Assembly: GCF_020857975.1 (NCBI RefSeq)
Contig: NZ_JACWUO010000011.1
Span: 83,290-147,289, forward strand
Source of the DNA: Stenotrophomonas rhizophila
GTDB lineage: Bacteria; Pseudomonadota; Gammaproteobacteria; Xanthomonadales; Xanthomonadaceae
DNA length: 64,000 nt
Direction: 5' to 3'
The translations under genes and the position numbers were made by a program. The notes under the pieces were generated by a model. That model was not told the DNA's origin. It worked only from the letters and a program-made list of their open reading frames with translations, and made no database searches. Positions 52,908-62,667 of this stretch are shown piece after piece. Within the stretch, counting starts at the first letter, position 1, and every line of letters starts with the position of its first letter.

Positions 52908-52938
52908 AAAAAAACCCGCATCGGCCGATGCGGGTTTT
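52908..52938 (-). terminator. asnB attenuator terminator
   Basis: Perfect 28-base palindrome 52911-52938 (arms AAAACCCGCATCGG and CCGATGCGGGTTTT) with seven consecutive T in the leftward transcript. It lies between the leader peptide stop and asnB. The leader segment at 52981-52992 is an exact copy of part of the second arm and can pair instead with the first arm, giving an antiterminator. Confidence 0.9.
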
Positions 52939-52963
52939 CTGGGGTTCGGGCGTGTTGCTTGTA

Positions 52964-53062
52964 CTAGCCCTGGTCGCAGTCCCGCATCGGCCGCGCACGA
53001 TTGTTCGCGCGCAGATTATTGCGGTTGGTATTGATGACGGCGGTGGCCAGGAGCGAGGACAT
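52964..53062 (-). CDS. Asparagine-rich leader peptide of asnB
   Basis: 32 codons, ATG at 53062, TAG stop at 52964. Residues 10-22 read INTNRNNLRANNR: six Asn within eleven residues (11, 13, 15, 16, 20, 21). Codons 24-28 encode the RNA segment that matches the terminator arm. The stop is 25 bases before the terminator palindrome. The layout is that of trp/his-type attenuators: low charged tRNA-Asn would stall the ribosome on the Asn codons, free the antiterminator segment and allow read-through into asnB. The ribosome site is weak. Confidence 0.82.
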   Translation of the reverse strand: MSSLLATAVINTNRNNLRANNRARPMRDCDQG

Positions 53063-53176
53063 GGACCGACCGTACCCGGCTTTGGGCCGCCGTGCAACTG
53101 TTGCGATGGCAACCGATTCAGTGGGCGCGTTGGCAGCGGCGCGGATAATGGCCGCCCCCACTGCAGGACGCCATGG

Positions 53177-54070
53177 ATGCCCCTTTTTCCCCTCCGCCGC
53201 TTGCTGCCGGCGCTGATGCTGCTGGCCCTGGCCGGCTGCGCCAGCGCCCCGCAGCGCCCGGTAAGCGACACCGAACGCCAGGCACTGGCCACTGCCGCCG
53301 ATGGCAGTTTCGATTCGACCATGCGCGTGGCCAGGATGTACCAGGGCTGGAACGATGTACGTGCGCTGGACTGGTACGCACGCGCGACGGCCACCACGCC
53401 ACGTACGTTCCGCCACACCGTCGCCGAGGAACAGCTCGGCACCATCCTCGAACGCGGCCGGCTGGACAGCGCCGACACCCCGCAGAAACCCGAGGCGGTG
53501 GTGCTCAAGCCCTCTGCGCGCAAGGCCTTCCACTGGTACCAGCGCGCGGCCTACCACGGCTCGCCGTATGCGATGGACGACCTGGAAAAATGGTACGAAC
53601 GACGCGGCCAGATGGAGGGCGCGCTGCGCTGGCGGCTGCGTTCGGCGGTGTACATGCGCGAGTTGTACAAGCTGGATCCACTGCGCAAGGCCACCAGCGG
53701 CTCGGGCCGCTACGGCAGTCCGGCGCAGGCCGGGGCGCCCACCAACCCGGTGATCGCGCGCATCCAGCGCCGTGCGCAACGCGGCGACGCCGAATACCAG
53801 GTCGACCTGGGCGCGCTGTACGAAGCCGGCATCGGCGTGGTGCAGGACAAGGCCGAAGCGCTGCGCTGGTATGAGCGCGCCGGCGCCCAAGGCAACGTGT
53901 ACGGCCAATACCTTGCCGGGCTGGCACTGGGTCGTGGCGGCGATGGGCTGGACAAGAACGTGGACGCGGCCGCGGCCTGGTTCGCCAAGGCCCAGGCGCA
54001 GGACTTCTACATGGCCGAGGAATCCTATTGGCGCCGTGCCATCGCCCCGCCGTTCTGGACGTTTGAATGA
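53177..54070 (+). CDS. Sel1-repeat lipoprotein
   Basis: 297 residues from the ATG at 53177 (MPLFPLRRLLPALMLLALAGC), with a lipobox at the Cys near residue 21. The C-terminal half has Sel1-like helical repeats (AEYQVDLGALYEAGIGVVQDKAEALRWYERAGAQGN, YGQYLAGLALGRGGDGLDKNVDAAAAWFAKAQAQD). Earlier, KAFHWYQRAAYHGSPYAMDDLEKWYE is another. Such proteins usually scaffold envelope complexes; the partner is unknown. It is divergent from the asnB leader, 114 bases apart. Confidence 0.85.
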   Translation: MPLFPLRRLLPALMLLALAGCASAPQRPVSDTERQALATAADGSFDSTMRVARMYQGWNDVRALDWYARATATTPRTFRHTVAEEQLGTILERGRLDSADTPQKPEAVVLKPSARKAFHWYQRAAYHGSPYAMDDLEKWYERRGQMEGALRWRLRSAVYMRELYKLDPLRKATSGSGRYGSPAQAGAPTNPVIARIQRRAQRGDAEYQVDLGALYEAGIGVVQDKAEALRWYERAGAQGNVYGQYLAGLALGRGGDGLDKNVDAAAAWFAKAQAQDFYMAEESYWRRAIAPPFWTFE

Positions 54071-54259
54071 TCGACAACCATTGATGCCTGTATTGCCTCG
54101 GTAGCCACCGTCCGTGGGCCGGCGGTGGCCCCGCCACAGGATGGACCGCGTTGATACCGACAGCGGTGCCGCAACCGGACACAACGCGGCAACGCGGTAC
54201 ACACATCGCGCGCACCAGCAAGGCTGCAACGGCAGCCGGATCTCGTCCAGAATGGATGC

Positions 54260-54943
54260 ATGAACACTGTCACCTTCCGCGATGAATCCATTTCCCGCGA
54301 GCGCATGCAGGCGATCGTCGCCGCGCACCCGCGCGTGGCGGTGTTCGAGTCCTGCCATTTCGATGGCGGCGATTTTTCGCGGCTGGACATGGACGGTTTC
54401 CAGTTCAACCAGTGCTCGGTGGCCGGCGCCAGCTGGCTGGCCGCCTCGCTCGAGGAAAGCCGATGGGTCAAATGCCGCGGCGGCCAATGCGATTTCAGTT
54501 CCGCGCTGCTGGGCGACGCCCGTTTCTCGCATTGCGACCTGAACAACAGCCACTGGCGCCGCGCCACGCTGTCTTCGGTGCAGTTCCACGACTGCAAGCT
54601 CACCGGTGCGCACCTGCAGGAAGTCAGCGGCTGGGCGCTGGAGTTCCGCGATTGCCTGCTGGTCAGCGCCGATCTGCGCGGGCTGTCGTTCCGCAAGGCG
54701 CAGCTGCAGGGCCTGGATTTTTCCGAAGCCGAACTGTCCGGCTGCGACTTCCGCGATGCGGTGTTCAACGGTGGCAGCCTGCGCAATGCGCAGACCCGGC
54801 TGACCCGTTTCGAAGGGGCCGACCTGCGCGGCACCGATATCAGCGGGCTCAACGTGATGGATGCCAAGTTGTTCAGAAAGGCGGTGATTTCGCAGCGACA
54901 GGCCGCCGCGGCGTTGGCCGCGTTCGGGTTGATCGTGGCGTAA
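54260..54943 (+). CDS. Pentapeptide-repeat protein, Qnr/MfpA-like
   Basis: 227 residues forming a right-handed quadrilateral beta-helix. The A(D/N)LXX-type repeat is seen throughout (CHFDGGDFSRLDMDGFQFNQCSVAGASW, CDFSSALLGDARFSHCDLNNSHW, ADLRGLSFRKAQLQGLDFSEAELSGCDFRDAVF, TRFEGADLRGTDISGLNVMDAKLF). The C-terminal helix (AVISQRQAAAALAAFGLIVA) resembles the dimerisation tail of Qnr proteins. Length (about 220) and layout fit chromosomal Qnr homologues, which shield gyrase from quinolones. I cannot confirm that this is Smqnr. There is no signal peptide. Confidence 0.82.
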   Translation: MNTVTFRDESISRERMQAIVAAHPRVAVFESCHFDGGDFSRLDMDGFQFNQCSVAGASWLAASLEESRWVKCRGGQCDFSSALLGDARFSHCDLNNSHWRRATLSSVQFHDCKLTGAHLQEVSGWALEFRDCLLVSADLRGLSFRKAQLQGLDFSEAELSGCDFRDAVFNGGSLRNAQTRLTRFEGADLRGTDISGLNVMDAKLFRKAVISQRQAAAALAAFGLIVA

Positions 54944-54998
54944 CGGCAAACCGACCAACGGTCGGTTCCCACCTGACACGGCAGGTGTCGACCATCCG

Positions 54999-55069
54999 GT
55001 AGTGCCGGCCGCTGGCCGGCTCCGGGGATTGCCAAACGGAAGGAGGAGCCGGCCAGCGGCCGGCACTAC
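54999..55069. repeat. Inverted SMAG pair within a cluster of REPs
   Basis: GTAGTGCCGGCCGCTGGCCG at 54999 faces its inverse ending at 55069. Further short GACC-AACG-GGTC palindromes flank it at 54951-54967, 55077-55093 and 55109-55129. The cluster fills the gap between the convergent pentapeptide and dapE genes. Confidence 0.85.
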
Positions 55070-55139
55070 CGCAATCGACCAACGGTCGATTCCTACCTCG
55101 CGCGGCAGGCACCGACCGTTGGTCGGTGCGGCGCCCCCA

Positions 55140-56267
55140 TCAGGCCAACAACCGCTCGATCAAGCGCTGGTACAACGCCGGCAGCCGTTCCAGGTCGGCC
55201 ACGCGCACGTTCTCGTCCACCTGGTGGATGCTTGCATTGACCGGCCCCACTTCAATGCACTGCGCGCCCAACGGGGCGATGAAGCGGGCATCGGAGGTAC
55301 CACCGCCGGTGCTTTCCTCCGGCGGCGCGCCGGCAAACTCACCCAGCACCTCGCGCGCCACCTGGCGCAACCTGCCTTCCGGGGTATGGAACGGCTCGCC
55401 GCTGCGATGCCATTGCAGCGTGTAGTCCAGCCCATGCCGGTCCAGCAGCGCGGCGATCTCCTGCTCCAGCGCCGGGGCATTCCAGTGCGGGTTGTAGCGC
55501 AGGTTGAACAGCACCTGCAGCTGGCCGGGGATCACATTGTTGGCACCGGTGCCGGCGTGGATGTTGGAAATCTGCAGGCTGGTCGGCGGGAAGCTCTCGA
55601 AGCCATCGTCCCACTGCCGCGCGGTCAGTTCGGCCAGCGCCGCGGCGGCCAGGTGGATGGGGTTGCGCGCCTTGTCCGGATAGGCGACGTGACCCTGTAC
55701 GCCGGTCACCGTCAAGGTCGCCGACAGGCTGCCGCGACGGCCGACGCGCAGCAGGTCGCCAAGCACGGCAGTAGACGACGGTTCGCCGGTGATGCACCAG
55801 TCGATCGCCTGCCCGCGTTCGCGGAAGATATCGGCCACCCGGCGCACGCCGTCGATGGCGTCGCCTTCCTCGTCGCTGGTCAGCAGCACCGCCAGGATGC
55901 CCGGATGCCCGGGATGGGCGGCGACGAACTGTTCGGCCGCCACCACGAACGCGGCCACGCTGCCCTTCATGTCCGCCGCGCCGCGCCCGTACAGCACGCC
56001 GTCGCGGATCTGCGGGTCGAACGGATCGCTGGTCCAGGCCGAGACCGGCCCGGTCGGCACCACGTCGGTATGCCCGAGCAGCACCAGGACCGGCCCGCCC
56101 TGCCCGTGGGTCGCCCACAGGTTGTCGACCTCGCCCAGTCGCAGGTGTTCGCAGCGGAAGCCCGCGCGCTCGAGGCGGCCAGCCAGCAGCGCCTGGCAGC
56201 CGGCGTCCTCGGGGGTGACCGAGGGGCGCGCGATCAGCTCGCAGGTCAAGCCGACGACATCGCTCAC
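55140..56267 (-). CDS. dapE: Succinyl-diaminopimelate desuccinylase
   Basis: Lysine/diaminopimelate pathway di-zinc hydrolase. 375 residues from a GTG at 56267. Zinc motifs: [12 protein letters not shown] (His, Asp), [15 protein letters not shown] (bridging Asp), [12 protein letters not shown] (catalytic Glu and ligand Glu) and [16 protein letters not shown] (His). Dimerisation domain in between ([19 protein letters not shown]). Its GTG overlaps the stop of the ArsC-like gene (GTGA), as yffB precedes dapE in E. coli. Confidence 0.96.
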   Translation of the reverse strand: MSDVVGLTCELIARPSVTPEDAGCQALLAGRLERAGFRCEHLRLGEVDNLWATHGQGGPVLVLLGHTDVVPTGPVSAWTSDPFDPQIRDGVLYGRGAADMKGSVAAFVVAAEQFVAAHPGHPGILAVLLTSDEEGDAIDGVRRVADIFRERGQAIDWCITGEPSSTAVLGDLLRVGRRGSLSATLTVTGVQGHVAYPDKARNPIHLAAAALAELTARQWDDGFESFPPTSLQISNIHAGTGANNVIPGQLQVLFNLRYNPHWNAPALEQEIAALLDRHGLDYTLQWHRSGEPFHTPEGRLRQVAREVLGEFAGAPPEESTGGGTSDARFIAPLGAQCIEVGPVNASIHQVDENVRVADLERLPALYQRLIERLLA

Positions 56268-56626
56268 GCGCCCACTCCGAACCGCTGCTTGAAGCCGTTG
56301 TCCGAGAAACCCTGGGTCATCGCGCCATCGGCGCTGACCACCACCGGGCGCTTGATCAGTTGCGGGTACTCGCGCAGCAGCAGCTTCCACTCCGCGTCCG
56401 AACCGGCCGCCTTGCGGTTGTCCGGCAACTGCCGCCAGGTGGTGGAGGACTTGTTGACCAGCGCGGCAAAGCCACCGGCCTGGGCGGCCCAGTCGACCAG
56501 GGTCTCCGGCGCAGGCTTGTGGTCGCGATAGTCGACGAAGGTATAGGCCACCTGGAAGCGGTCCAGCCACTTGGTGGCCTTCTTGCAGGTATCGCAGTTC
56601 TTCAATCCGTAGACGGTCGTGGTCAT
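56264..56626 (-). CDS. ArsC/Spx-family thioredoxin-fold protein (YffB-like)
   Basis: 120 residues, [21 protein letters not shown]. ArsC-like fold with a CDTCKK active-site pair near residue 11, the middle helix ([25 protein letters not shown]) and [25 protein letters not shown] at the end. Probably a glutathione- or thiol-linked reductase rather than a true arsenate reductase. Sits between dapD and dapE and is coupled to dapE. Confidence 0.9.
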   Translation of the reverse strand: MTTTVYGLKNCDTCKKATKWLDRFQVAYTFVDYRDHKPAPETLVDWAAQAGGFAALVNKSSTTWRQLPDNRKAAGSDAEWKLLLREYPQLIKRPVVVSADGAMTQGFSDNGFKQRFGVGA

Positions 56627-56634
56627 CGCGGCAC

Positions 56635-57711
56635 TCAGTCGGCCAGGCCGCGCAGCAGGTCGTTGACGCTGGTCTTGCTGCGGGTCTTGGCGTCGACCTG
56701 CTTGACGATCACCGCGCAGTACAGCGAGTGCGAGCCGTCCTTGGACGGCAGCTGGCCGGACACCACCACGCTGTACGGCGGCACCGAGCCGTAGCTGATC
56801 TCGCCGGTGGCGCGGTTGTACACGCGGGTGCTCTGGCCGAGGAACACGCCCATGCCGATCACGCTGTGGTGGCCGACCACGAAGCCTTCCACCACTTCCG
56901 AACGGGCGCCGATGAAGCAATGGTCTTCGATGATGGTCGGGCTGGCCTGCAGCGGCTCGAGCACGCCGCCGATGCCGGCGCCGCCGGACAGGTGGCAGTG
57001 CTTGCCGATCTGCGCGCACGAACCCACCGTGGCCCAGGTGTCGACCATGGTGCCTTCGCCGACGTAGGCGCCGATGTTGGTGAAGCTGGGCATCAGCACC
57101 ACGTCCTTGCCGAAGTAGCTGCCACGGCGCGCGATCGCACCGGGCACCACGCGCACGCCGGCGCGGCGGAACTTGGCTTCATCGAAGCCGGCAAAGCGCG
57201 ATTCGACCTTGTCCCAGAACGGCGCCGGGCGCGCGTCGACCACGGTCATGTCGTTGACCCGGAAGTACAACAACACGGCCTTCTTCAACCATTCGTTGAC
57301 CTTCCAGCCGCCGTGGCCATCCGGCTCGGCGACGCGGAATTCACCGGTTTCCAGGCCGTCGATGACGCGCCCGACCAGCGGCTTGGTCGAGCCTTCCAGT
57401 TCGTGCAGGGTCAGCATCGCCCGGCGCTCGAACGCGCTTTCGATGCCGAACTTCAGTTCCTCCACGCCCGGGCTGGCCGGCTTGCGCAGCGACTTGCGCG
57501 CGATGGTGGCATCGCGGCTGGCGCTGCGCCTGGCGGCAGCCTCGGCCGGCGTGGCGAGCGGCTTGGCCGCGGCCGTCTTGTTCGGCGCCGCCTTTTTCGC
57601 GGCGGCCTTCTTCACCGCAACCGGCCTGGTGGCGGGCGCGGCCTTGGCAGCGGTGGTCTTTTTGGCCGGCGCGGGCTTGGCGGCGGTCTTTTTGGCGGGC
57701 TTGGTAGCCAT
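56635..57711 (-). CDS. dapD: Tetrahydrodipicolinate N-succinyltransferase with histone-H1-like N-terminal tail
   Basis: 358 residues. From about residue 86 on it is ordinary DapD ([89 protein letters not shown]), a left-handed beta-helix acyltransferase. The first 80 residues are an extra Lys/Ala/Pro-rich tail ([20 protein letters not shown], about 14 Lys) not present in E. coli DapD (274 residues). The start has GGAGA upstream and shares one base with the glnD stop (TGATG). The tail resembles histone H1 or AlgP C-termini and could bind nucleic acid or RNA, or merely be tolerated. Confidence 0.92.
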   Translation of the reverse strand: MATKPAKKTAAKPAPAKKTTAAKAAPATRPVAVKKAAAKKAAPNKTAAAKPLATPAEAAARRSASRDATIARKSLRKPASPGVEELKFGIESAFERRAMLTLHELEGSTKPLVGRVIDGLETGEFRVAEPDGHGGWKVNEWLKKAVLLYFRVNDMTVVDARPAPFWDKVESRFAGFDEAKFRRAGVRVVPGAIARRGSYFGKDVVLMPSFTNIGAYVGEGTMVDTWATVGSCAQIGKHCHLSGGAGIGGVLEPLQASPTIIEDHCFIGARSEVVEGFVVGHHSVIGMGVFLGQSTRVYNRATGEISYGSVPPYSVVVSGQLPSKDGSHSLYCAVIVKQVDAKTRSKTSVNDLLRGLAD

Positions 57712-60350
57712 CAGTGGGGGTCTCCGGCGTTTCGATCAGGGTCCAGGCAGGCCAGCATTGCATCGTGCAGTTGCTGCCTGGCGGATTCGGCAAGGGGGTG
57801 GTCGTGCTCATCGCTGATCACGAACATGTCTTCGGCGCGTTCGCCGAACGTTGCGATGCGTGCGTCGTGCACGCGCAGGCGCTGGTTGCGCAGCACGAAC
57901 GCCACGTCGGCCAGCAGGCCGGGGCGGTCGGGCGCGATCAGGCTGAAACGGGTGCCCTGGCTGCCGCCGTCGCTGGCCTCGCGGAACTCGATCCGCGGGG
58001 CGAAGCGGAAATGCCGCAGCTGGCGCGGGATCACCCGGCGCGACGGGCGCAGCCGGGTCAGGTCGCCGGCAAGGGCTTCGCGCAGCGCGGCCTGCAGGCG
58101 CAGCGCGTCGCCGTCGGCAAAGCTGTCGGCCGGGGTTACCTCGAAGGTATCGAAGATGGTGTCGGCCGGGCCGTCCAGCACCCGCGCGCGATGGATGCCG
58201 TAGCCCTTGCGGTCCAGGGTCATCACGATCGCGGCGAACAGGCCGTCGCGGTCGGGGGAATGCACGAACACTTCCAGCGCATCGTCGTCGGCGGTGATCC
58301 GGCGCACCTTGACCAGGGTCTGGCCCTGCCTGAGCGGCACCAGCGCGGCGGCCTGCCAGGCCAGTTGTTCCGGGCGCAGGCGGATGAAGCTCTCATCGGG
58401 CATCACCGCGAACTGGCGTTCGATGGTGGCATCGTCGTAGCCGCGCTCGCGCACCAGCGCGCGCACCGATTCGCGCGCCTCGGCCACGCGTTCGGCGGCG
58501 GGCATCTGGTTCTCCAGGCCCTCGCGCAGCGCGCGCCGCGCGGCGAAGTACAGGTCGGCCAGCAGCCGGTCCTTCCAGGCGTTCCACAGTTTCGGGCTGG
58601 TCCCGGCGATGTCGGCGCAGGTCAGCAGGTACAGGTAGTCCAGGCGGTCGCGGCTGGCCACCAGGGTGGCGAAACGGTGGATCACCTCCGGGTCGGAGAT
58701 GTCCTGCTTCTGCGCGGTCACCGACATGCGCAGGTGCTGTTCGACCAGCCACGCCACCAGCTCGGTGTCCGAAGCGCTCAGCGCATGCGCCTGGCAGAAG
58801 GCGCGCGCATCCACCGCGCCCAGTTCGGAATGGTCGCCGCCGCGGCCCTTGGCGATATCGTGGAACAGCCCGGCCAGCAGCAGCAGCTCGGGCTTGCGCA
58901 GGCGCGGCCATACTTCGTGGGCAATCGAGAAACGCTCGTCGGCGCGGCTGCTGGCGAACAGGCCGATGTTGCGCAACACCATCAGGGTGTGCTGGTCGAC
59001 GGTGTAGACATGGAACAGGTCGAACTGCATGCGCCCGGACACCTGCGCGAACGCGGGGATCCACTGGCCAAGCACGCCCAGCCGCGCCATCCGGCCCAGC
59101 GTGTCGACCGCCCGCGGGCTGCGCAGCAGCGTCATGAACTGCTCGCGCGCGGCCACGCTGGCCTCGATATAGGGCGGCAGGCCGGCCAGGGCTTCGGCCA
59201 GCGCGCGCGCGGTCAGCGAATGCAGGCCGCGTACATCGGGGTTGTAGGCCCAGCTGGAGAACAACGCGAACACCTGCTCGATGTCGCCCTGTGGCCACGC
59301 GGCATCATTGGCGGCCAGGTAGCCGCGGCGCAGCGAGAAACCGACGCTGACCGGCTGCGGCACGGCTTCGCCGTCGAACTGTTCCTCGAAGCGTTGCAGC
59401 AGACGGTCGCTGATCCGCCGCACCACGGTGGCGCTGCGGTAGAAGCCCTGCATCATCTTTTCCACGCCCAGGCTTTCCGGGTCGTCGGCAAAGCCCAGCC
59501 GCGCGGCGAGGGTCTTCTGGTAGTCAAAGCGCAGGCGTTCTTCGGGACGGTTGGCGACCAGGTGCAGGCCAAAGCGCAACCGCGCCAGTGCGCAGCGTTC
59601 GCGCTTGAGCGCGGCCGCTTCATCCGGGCCCAGGTGGCCCAGCCCGACCAGGGCTTCAAGGTCGCGCACGCCGAAGGCGCGCAATGCCATCCAGCCCAGC
59701 GTATTGAGGTCGCGCAAGCCGCCGGGGCCGTCCTTGATGTCCGGCTCCAGGTTGTCGGCGGTGTCGCCGAACCGCTGGTGGCGGGCCAGCAGTTCTTCGC
59801 GCTTGGCCAGGAAGAATTCGCGCGGCGGCCACAGCCCGGCCACGTTCACTGCCGCCTTCAGGGCCTGCCGCGCAGCCTCGTCGGCCAGCACCGGGCGCGA
59901 CTCGATCAGCGCGGTGAGCACGGTCTGGTCGGCGCTGGCCTGGCTGCACTCCTCGACCGAACGCACCGCATGGCTGACCGGCAGCCCGCAGTCCCAGAGC
60001 AGCGCGAACAGCCGCGCCAGCTGCGGTTCGTGCAGGCGCTGCTGCGCGGGCGCGCCCAGCACCAGCAGGTCGATGTCCGAGCGCGGGAACAGCTCGCCGC
60101 GCCCGTAGCCGCCCACCGCAAACAGCGCCAGGCCGCTGCCGGCCGGCAGGCAACGCTGCCAGGCCAGCCGGATCAGGTGGTCGGCCGCGCGCGCGCGCAA
60201 GGCCAGCAGGCGCTCGATGTTGTCGCCCTGGTCGAAGCGCCGGTACAGGCGCGCATCGGTCTGCTGCAGCGATTGCCGCGCCAGCGCCGCCCAGTCGGGG
60301 TCGGCAACCGCATCGGCCGGCGCGTCCAGCATCGGGCTCGCCGGCAGCAT
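57711..60350 (-). CDS. glnD: Bifunctional uridylyltransferase/uridylyl-removing enzyme GlnD
   Basis: Senses glutamine and uridylylates or deuridylylates PII. 879 residues from the ATG at 60350 ([15 protein letters not shown]). Nucleotidyltransferase domain with [24 protein letters not shown]-UTase helical region, HD domain ([45 protein letters not shown]) and two C-terminal ACT domains ([46 protein letters not shown]). It begins two bases before the map stop codon. A second ATG at 60332 is possible. Confidence 0.96.
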   Translation of the reverse strand: MLPASPMLDAPADAVADPDWAALARQSLQQTDARLYRRFDQGDNIERLLALRARAADHLIRLAWQRCLPAGSGLALFAVGGYGRGELFPRSDIDLLVLGAPAQQRLHEPQLARLFALLWDCGLPVSHAVRSVEECSQASADQTVLTALIESRPVLADEAARQALKAAVNVAGLWPPREFFLAKREELLARHQRFGDTADNLEPDIKDGPGGLRDLNTLGWMALRAFGVRDLEALVGLGHLGPDEAAALKRERCALARLRFGLHLVANRPEERLRFDYQKTLAARLGFADDPESLGVEKMMQGFYRSATVVRRISDRLLQRFEEQFDGEAVPQPVSVGFSLRRGYLAANDAAWPQGDIEQVFALFSSWAYNPDVRGLHSLTARALAEALAGLPPYIEASVAAREQFMTLLRSPRAVDTLGRMARLGVLGQWIPAFAQVSGRMQFDLFHVYTVDQHTLMVLRNIGLFASSRADERFSIAHEVWPRLRKPELLLLAGLFHDIAKGRGGDHSELGAVDARAFCQAHALSASDTELVAWLVEQHLRMSVTAQKQDISDPEVIHRFATLVASRDRLDYLYLLTCADIAGTSPKLWNAWKDRLLADLYFAARRALREGLENQMPAAERVAEARESVRALVRERGYDDATIERQFAVMPDESFIRLRPEQLAWQAAALVPLRQGQTLVKVRRITADDDALEVFVHSPDRDGLFAAIVMTLDRKGYGIHRARVLDGPADTIFDTFEVTPADSFADGDALRLQAALREALAGDLTRLRPSRRVIPRQLRHFRFAPRIEFREASDGGSQGTRFSLIAPDRPGLLADVAFVLRNQRLRVHDARIATFGERAEDMFVISDEHDHPLAESARQQLHDAMLACLDPDRNAGDPH

Positions 60351-60352
60351 GC

Positions 60353-61126
60353 TCAGACCTGCGATTCGCCGGGCGACAGGGTCAGCACGTCCACGCCGGC
60401 CTCGGTGACCGCGACCATGTGCTCCCATTGCGCCGACAGCTTGCGGTCCTTGGTCACCACAGTCCAGCCATCGGGCAGCACCTTGTTGTAGCGGGTGCCC
60501 TCGTTGATCATCGGCTCGATGGTGAAGGTCATGCCCGGCTGCAGCACCAGGCCCTGGCCGGGCCGGCCGTAATGCACCACCTGCGGTTCGTCGTGGTAGA
60601 CCTTGCCGATGCCATGGCCGCAGTACTCGCGCACCACGCTGAAGCGTTCGCCCTCGGCGTAGCTCTGGATCGCATGGCCGATGTCGCCCAGCGTGGCGCC
60701 CGGCCTGACCGCGCGGATGCCGCGCCACATCGCTTCATAGGTCGCCTCGACCAGACGCTTGGCCATTACCGACGGCGTACCGACGTAGTACATGCGGCTG
60801 GTATCGCCGTGCCAGCCGTCCTTGATCACGGTGACATCGATATTGACGATGTCACCATCCTTGAGGACCTTGGCTTCGCTGGGGATGCCATGGCAGATCA
60901 CGTTGTTGACCGACGTGCACACCGTCTTGGGGAAGCCACGGTAGCCGACATTGGCCGGCGTGGCCTTCTGCACGTTGATGATGTGGTCGTGGCAGATGCG
61001 GTCCAGCTCTTCGGTGGTCACGCCCGGCTTCACATGCGGGGTGACCACGTCGAGCACTTCGCTGGCCAGGCGGCCGGCGATGCGCATCAGTTCGATTTCC
61101 TCGGGGGTTTTAAGATTCACGCTCAT
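60353..61126 (-). CDS. map: Methionine aminopeptidase, type I
   Basis: 257 residues. Removes the initiator Met. Metal ligands are visible: D in GDIVNIDVTVIKDGWHGDTSRMY (two Asp), H in EYCGHGIGKVYH, E in MTFTIEPMI and E in SAQWEHMVAVTE. HGIP and the typical N-terminal MSVNLKTPEEIELMRIAGRLASEVLD fit the bacterial enzyme. It is divergent from rpsB, the usual neighbourhood. An ATG three codons earlier (61135) is possible. Confidence 0.96.
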   Translation of the reverse strand: MSVNLKTPEEIELMRIAGRLASEVLDVVTPHVKPGVTTEELDRICHDHIINVQKATPANVGYRGFPKTVCTSVNNVICHGIPSEAKVLKDGDIVNIDVTVIKDGWHGDTSRMYYVGTPSVMAKRLVEATYEAMWRGIRAVRPGATLGDIGHAIQSYAEGERFSVVREYCGHGIGKVYHDEPQVVHYGRPGQGLVLQPGMTFTIEPMINEGTRYNKVLPDGWTVVTKDRKLSAQWEHMVAVTEAGVDVLTLSPGESQV

Positions 61127-61441
61127 GGCGCCCATTATCGCCGATCCGGAGCCAGTCTGAACGGGCACGGGCGGAACGCTGACAGCCCCGGTTCGGCTCG
61201 CCACCGGGCGGGCGGCCCCTGCATGCCCGGGCCTGCCACGCGTGGGGTCGGCCTGCTGCCCTACAATGCCGGCCGTCCATACTTGGCTGATCGCCCGATG
61301 CCCGCCCGCGCCGGCGGCCACCTCCACCGGCAGCCGCCCGGCTAGGCCAGCCACGGACCGGCGTATCAGCGCCCAGGCGGGCCCCTGCCCCGCCCGCCCA
61401 TGCCTGCGCAGGCGGTCGGTTCCGGGCCCGGCCGGGCGCAA

Positions 61442-61471
61442 TTGCACCGGCGGCCGATGGCGGGCTATAAT
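61442..61471 (+). promoter_or_regulatory. rpsB-tsf promoter
   Basis: TTGCAC (61442-61447), 18 bases, perfect TATAAT (61466-61471). Transcription should start near 61478, leaving a leader of about 205 bases before rpsB. Confidence 0.85.
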
Positions 61472-61477
61472 CGACCA

Positions 61478-61683
61478 GATCCCTCGTGCCTTGGCCCAGG
61501 ATCAACGTCAACACCGGACGTCACCGGTGAATCCACACCTGCCGCCCATATCCGTGCCGGGGTGCTCCGCAAGGAGTTCGGTCACGGAAGCGACAGGGAA
61601 GCCAAACCCCGGAACCACCCGCCTTGCGGCGGACCGCCCATCTATTACCCGTGGCGGCCGGTTCCCTATCAGGAGTTACTGCA
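61478..61683 (+). promoter_or_regulatory. Long rpsB 5' leader, candidate S2 autoregulatory region
   Basis: About 205 bases between the predicted start site and the rpsB ATG, with several short stems (for example CGCCTTGCGGCGG near 61620) and a final AGGAG ribosome site. In gammaproteobacteria the rpsB leader binds S2 and represses rpsB-tsf. I did not verify a matching fold here. Confidence 0.5.
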
Positions 61684-62541
61684 ATGCCCCAGGTCACCAT
61701 GCGTCAGATGCTGGAAGCCGGCGTCCATTTCGGCCACCAGACCCGTTACTGGAACCCCAAGATGGGCCAGTACATCTTCGGCGCCCGCGGCAAGATCCAC
61801 ATCATCAACCTGGAAAAGACCGTTCCGCTCTTCAATGACGCGATGAACTTCATTTCCAGCGTTGCGCAAAAGCGCGGCACCATCCTGTTCCTGGGCACCA
61901 AGCGCAGCGCCCGCGAATCGATCCGCGAAGAAGCCGAGCGTTGCGGCATGCCCTTCATGAACCAGCGTTGGCTGGGCGGCACCCTGACCAACTTCCGTAC
62001 CGTCAAGCAGTCCGTTGCCCGCCTGAAGGAACTGGAAGCCGGCGAAAGCGACGGCACCTTCGAAAAGCTGGTCAAGCACGAAGTGCTGGGCCTGCGTCGC
62101 GAGCGCGACAAGCTGGAAGCCTCGCTGGGCGGCATCAAGGACATGAACCGCCTGCCGGACGCGATCTTCGTGATCGATATCGGCCATGAAGACATCGCCA
62201 TCAAGGAAGCCAAGAAGCTCGGCATCCCGGTGATCGCCGTGGTCGATACCAACTACAACCCGGAACTGGTCGATTACGCGATCCCGGGCAACGACGACGC
62301 CATCCGCGCTGTGCAGCTGTACGCCCGCGCCGCTGCCGACGCCGTGCTGGAAGGCAAGGCCGCCGCACCGCACGCCGCCACCGTCCGTGAAGAAGAGTTC
62401 GCCGACGCGCCGGCCACCGAAGAAGCCAAGCCGGCCCGCCGCGCTCCGGCCAAGAAGGCCGCTGCTGCTCCGGCCGCTGCTGCCCCGGCTGCTGCCGACG
62501 CCGCTCCGGCTGCCGACGCCGCTGGCGAAGCCCAGGCCTGA
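61684..62541 (+). CDS. rpsB: 30S ribosomal protein S2, Ala-rich C-terminal tail
   Basis: 285 residues, ATG at 61684 with AGGAG upstream. [67 protein letters not shown] and [42 protein letters not shown] are diagnostic. The C-terminus (from about residue 240) is an extra Ala/Pro/Lys-rich low-complexity tail of about 45 residues compared with E. coli S2. Confidence 0.98.
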   Translation: MPQVTMRQMLEAGVHFGHQTRYWNPKMGQYIFGARGKIHIINLEKTVPLFNDAMNFISSVAQKRGTILFLGTKRSARESIREEAERCGMPFMNQRWLGGTLTNFRTVKQSVARLKELEAGESDGTFEKLVKHEVLGLRRERDKLEASLGGIKDMNRLPDAIFVIDIGHEDIAIKEAKKLGIPVIAVVDTNYNPELVDYAIPGNDDAIRAVQLYARAAADAVLEGKAAAPHAATVREEEFADAPATEEAKPARRAPAKKAAAAPAAAAPAAADAAPAADAAGEAQA

Positions 62542-62667
62542 TCCAGGCCCGCGGTGGGCGCCAGACGCCCACCGCTCCTGCCCGCTGCCGATGGCGCGAG
62601 GACAGGACACTGTCACACGGGCCGGCCACCATGCCGGCCCAACCCCTTTCTTTCGTGAGGAAATCCC

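Noticed and set aside
52964..55066. 700-codon leftward open frame
   Set aside because: Most of it is the complement of the Sel1 and pentapeptide genes plus REPs. Only its last 32 codons (the asnB leader peptide) are considered real.
57714..60491. 925-codon rightward open frame
   Set aside because: Shadow of glnD; no domain recognisable.
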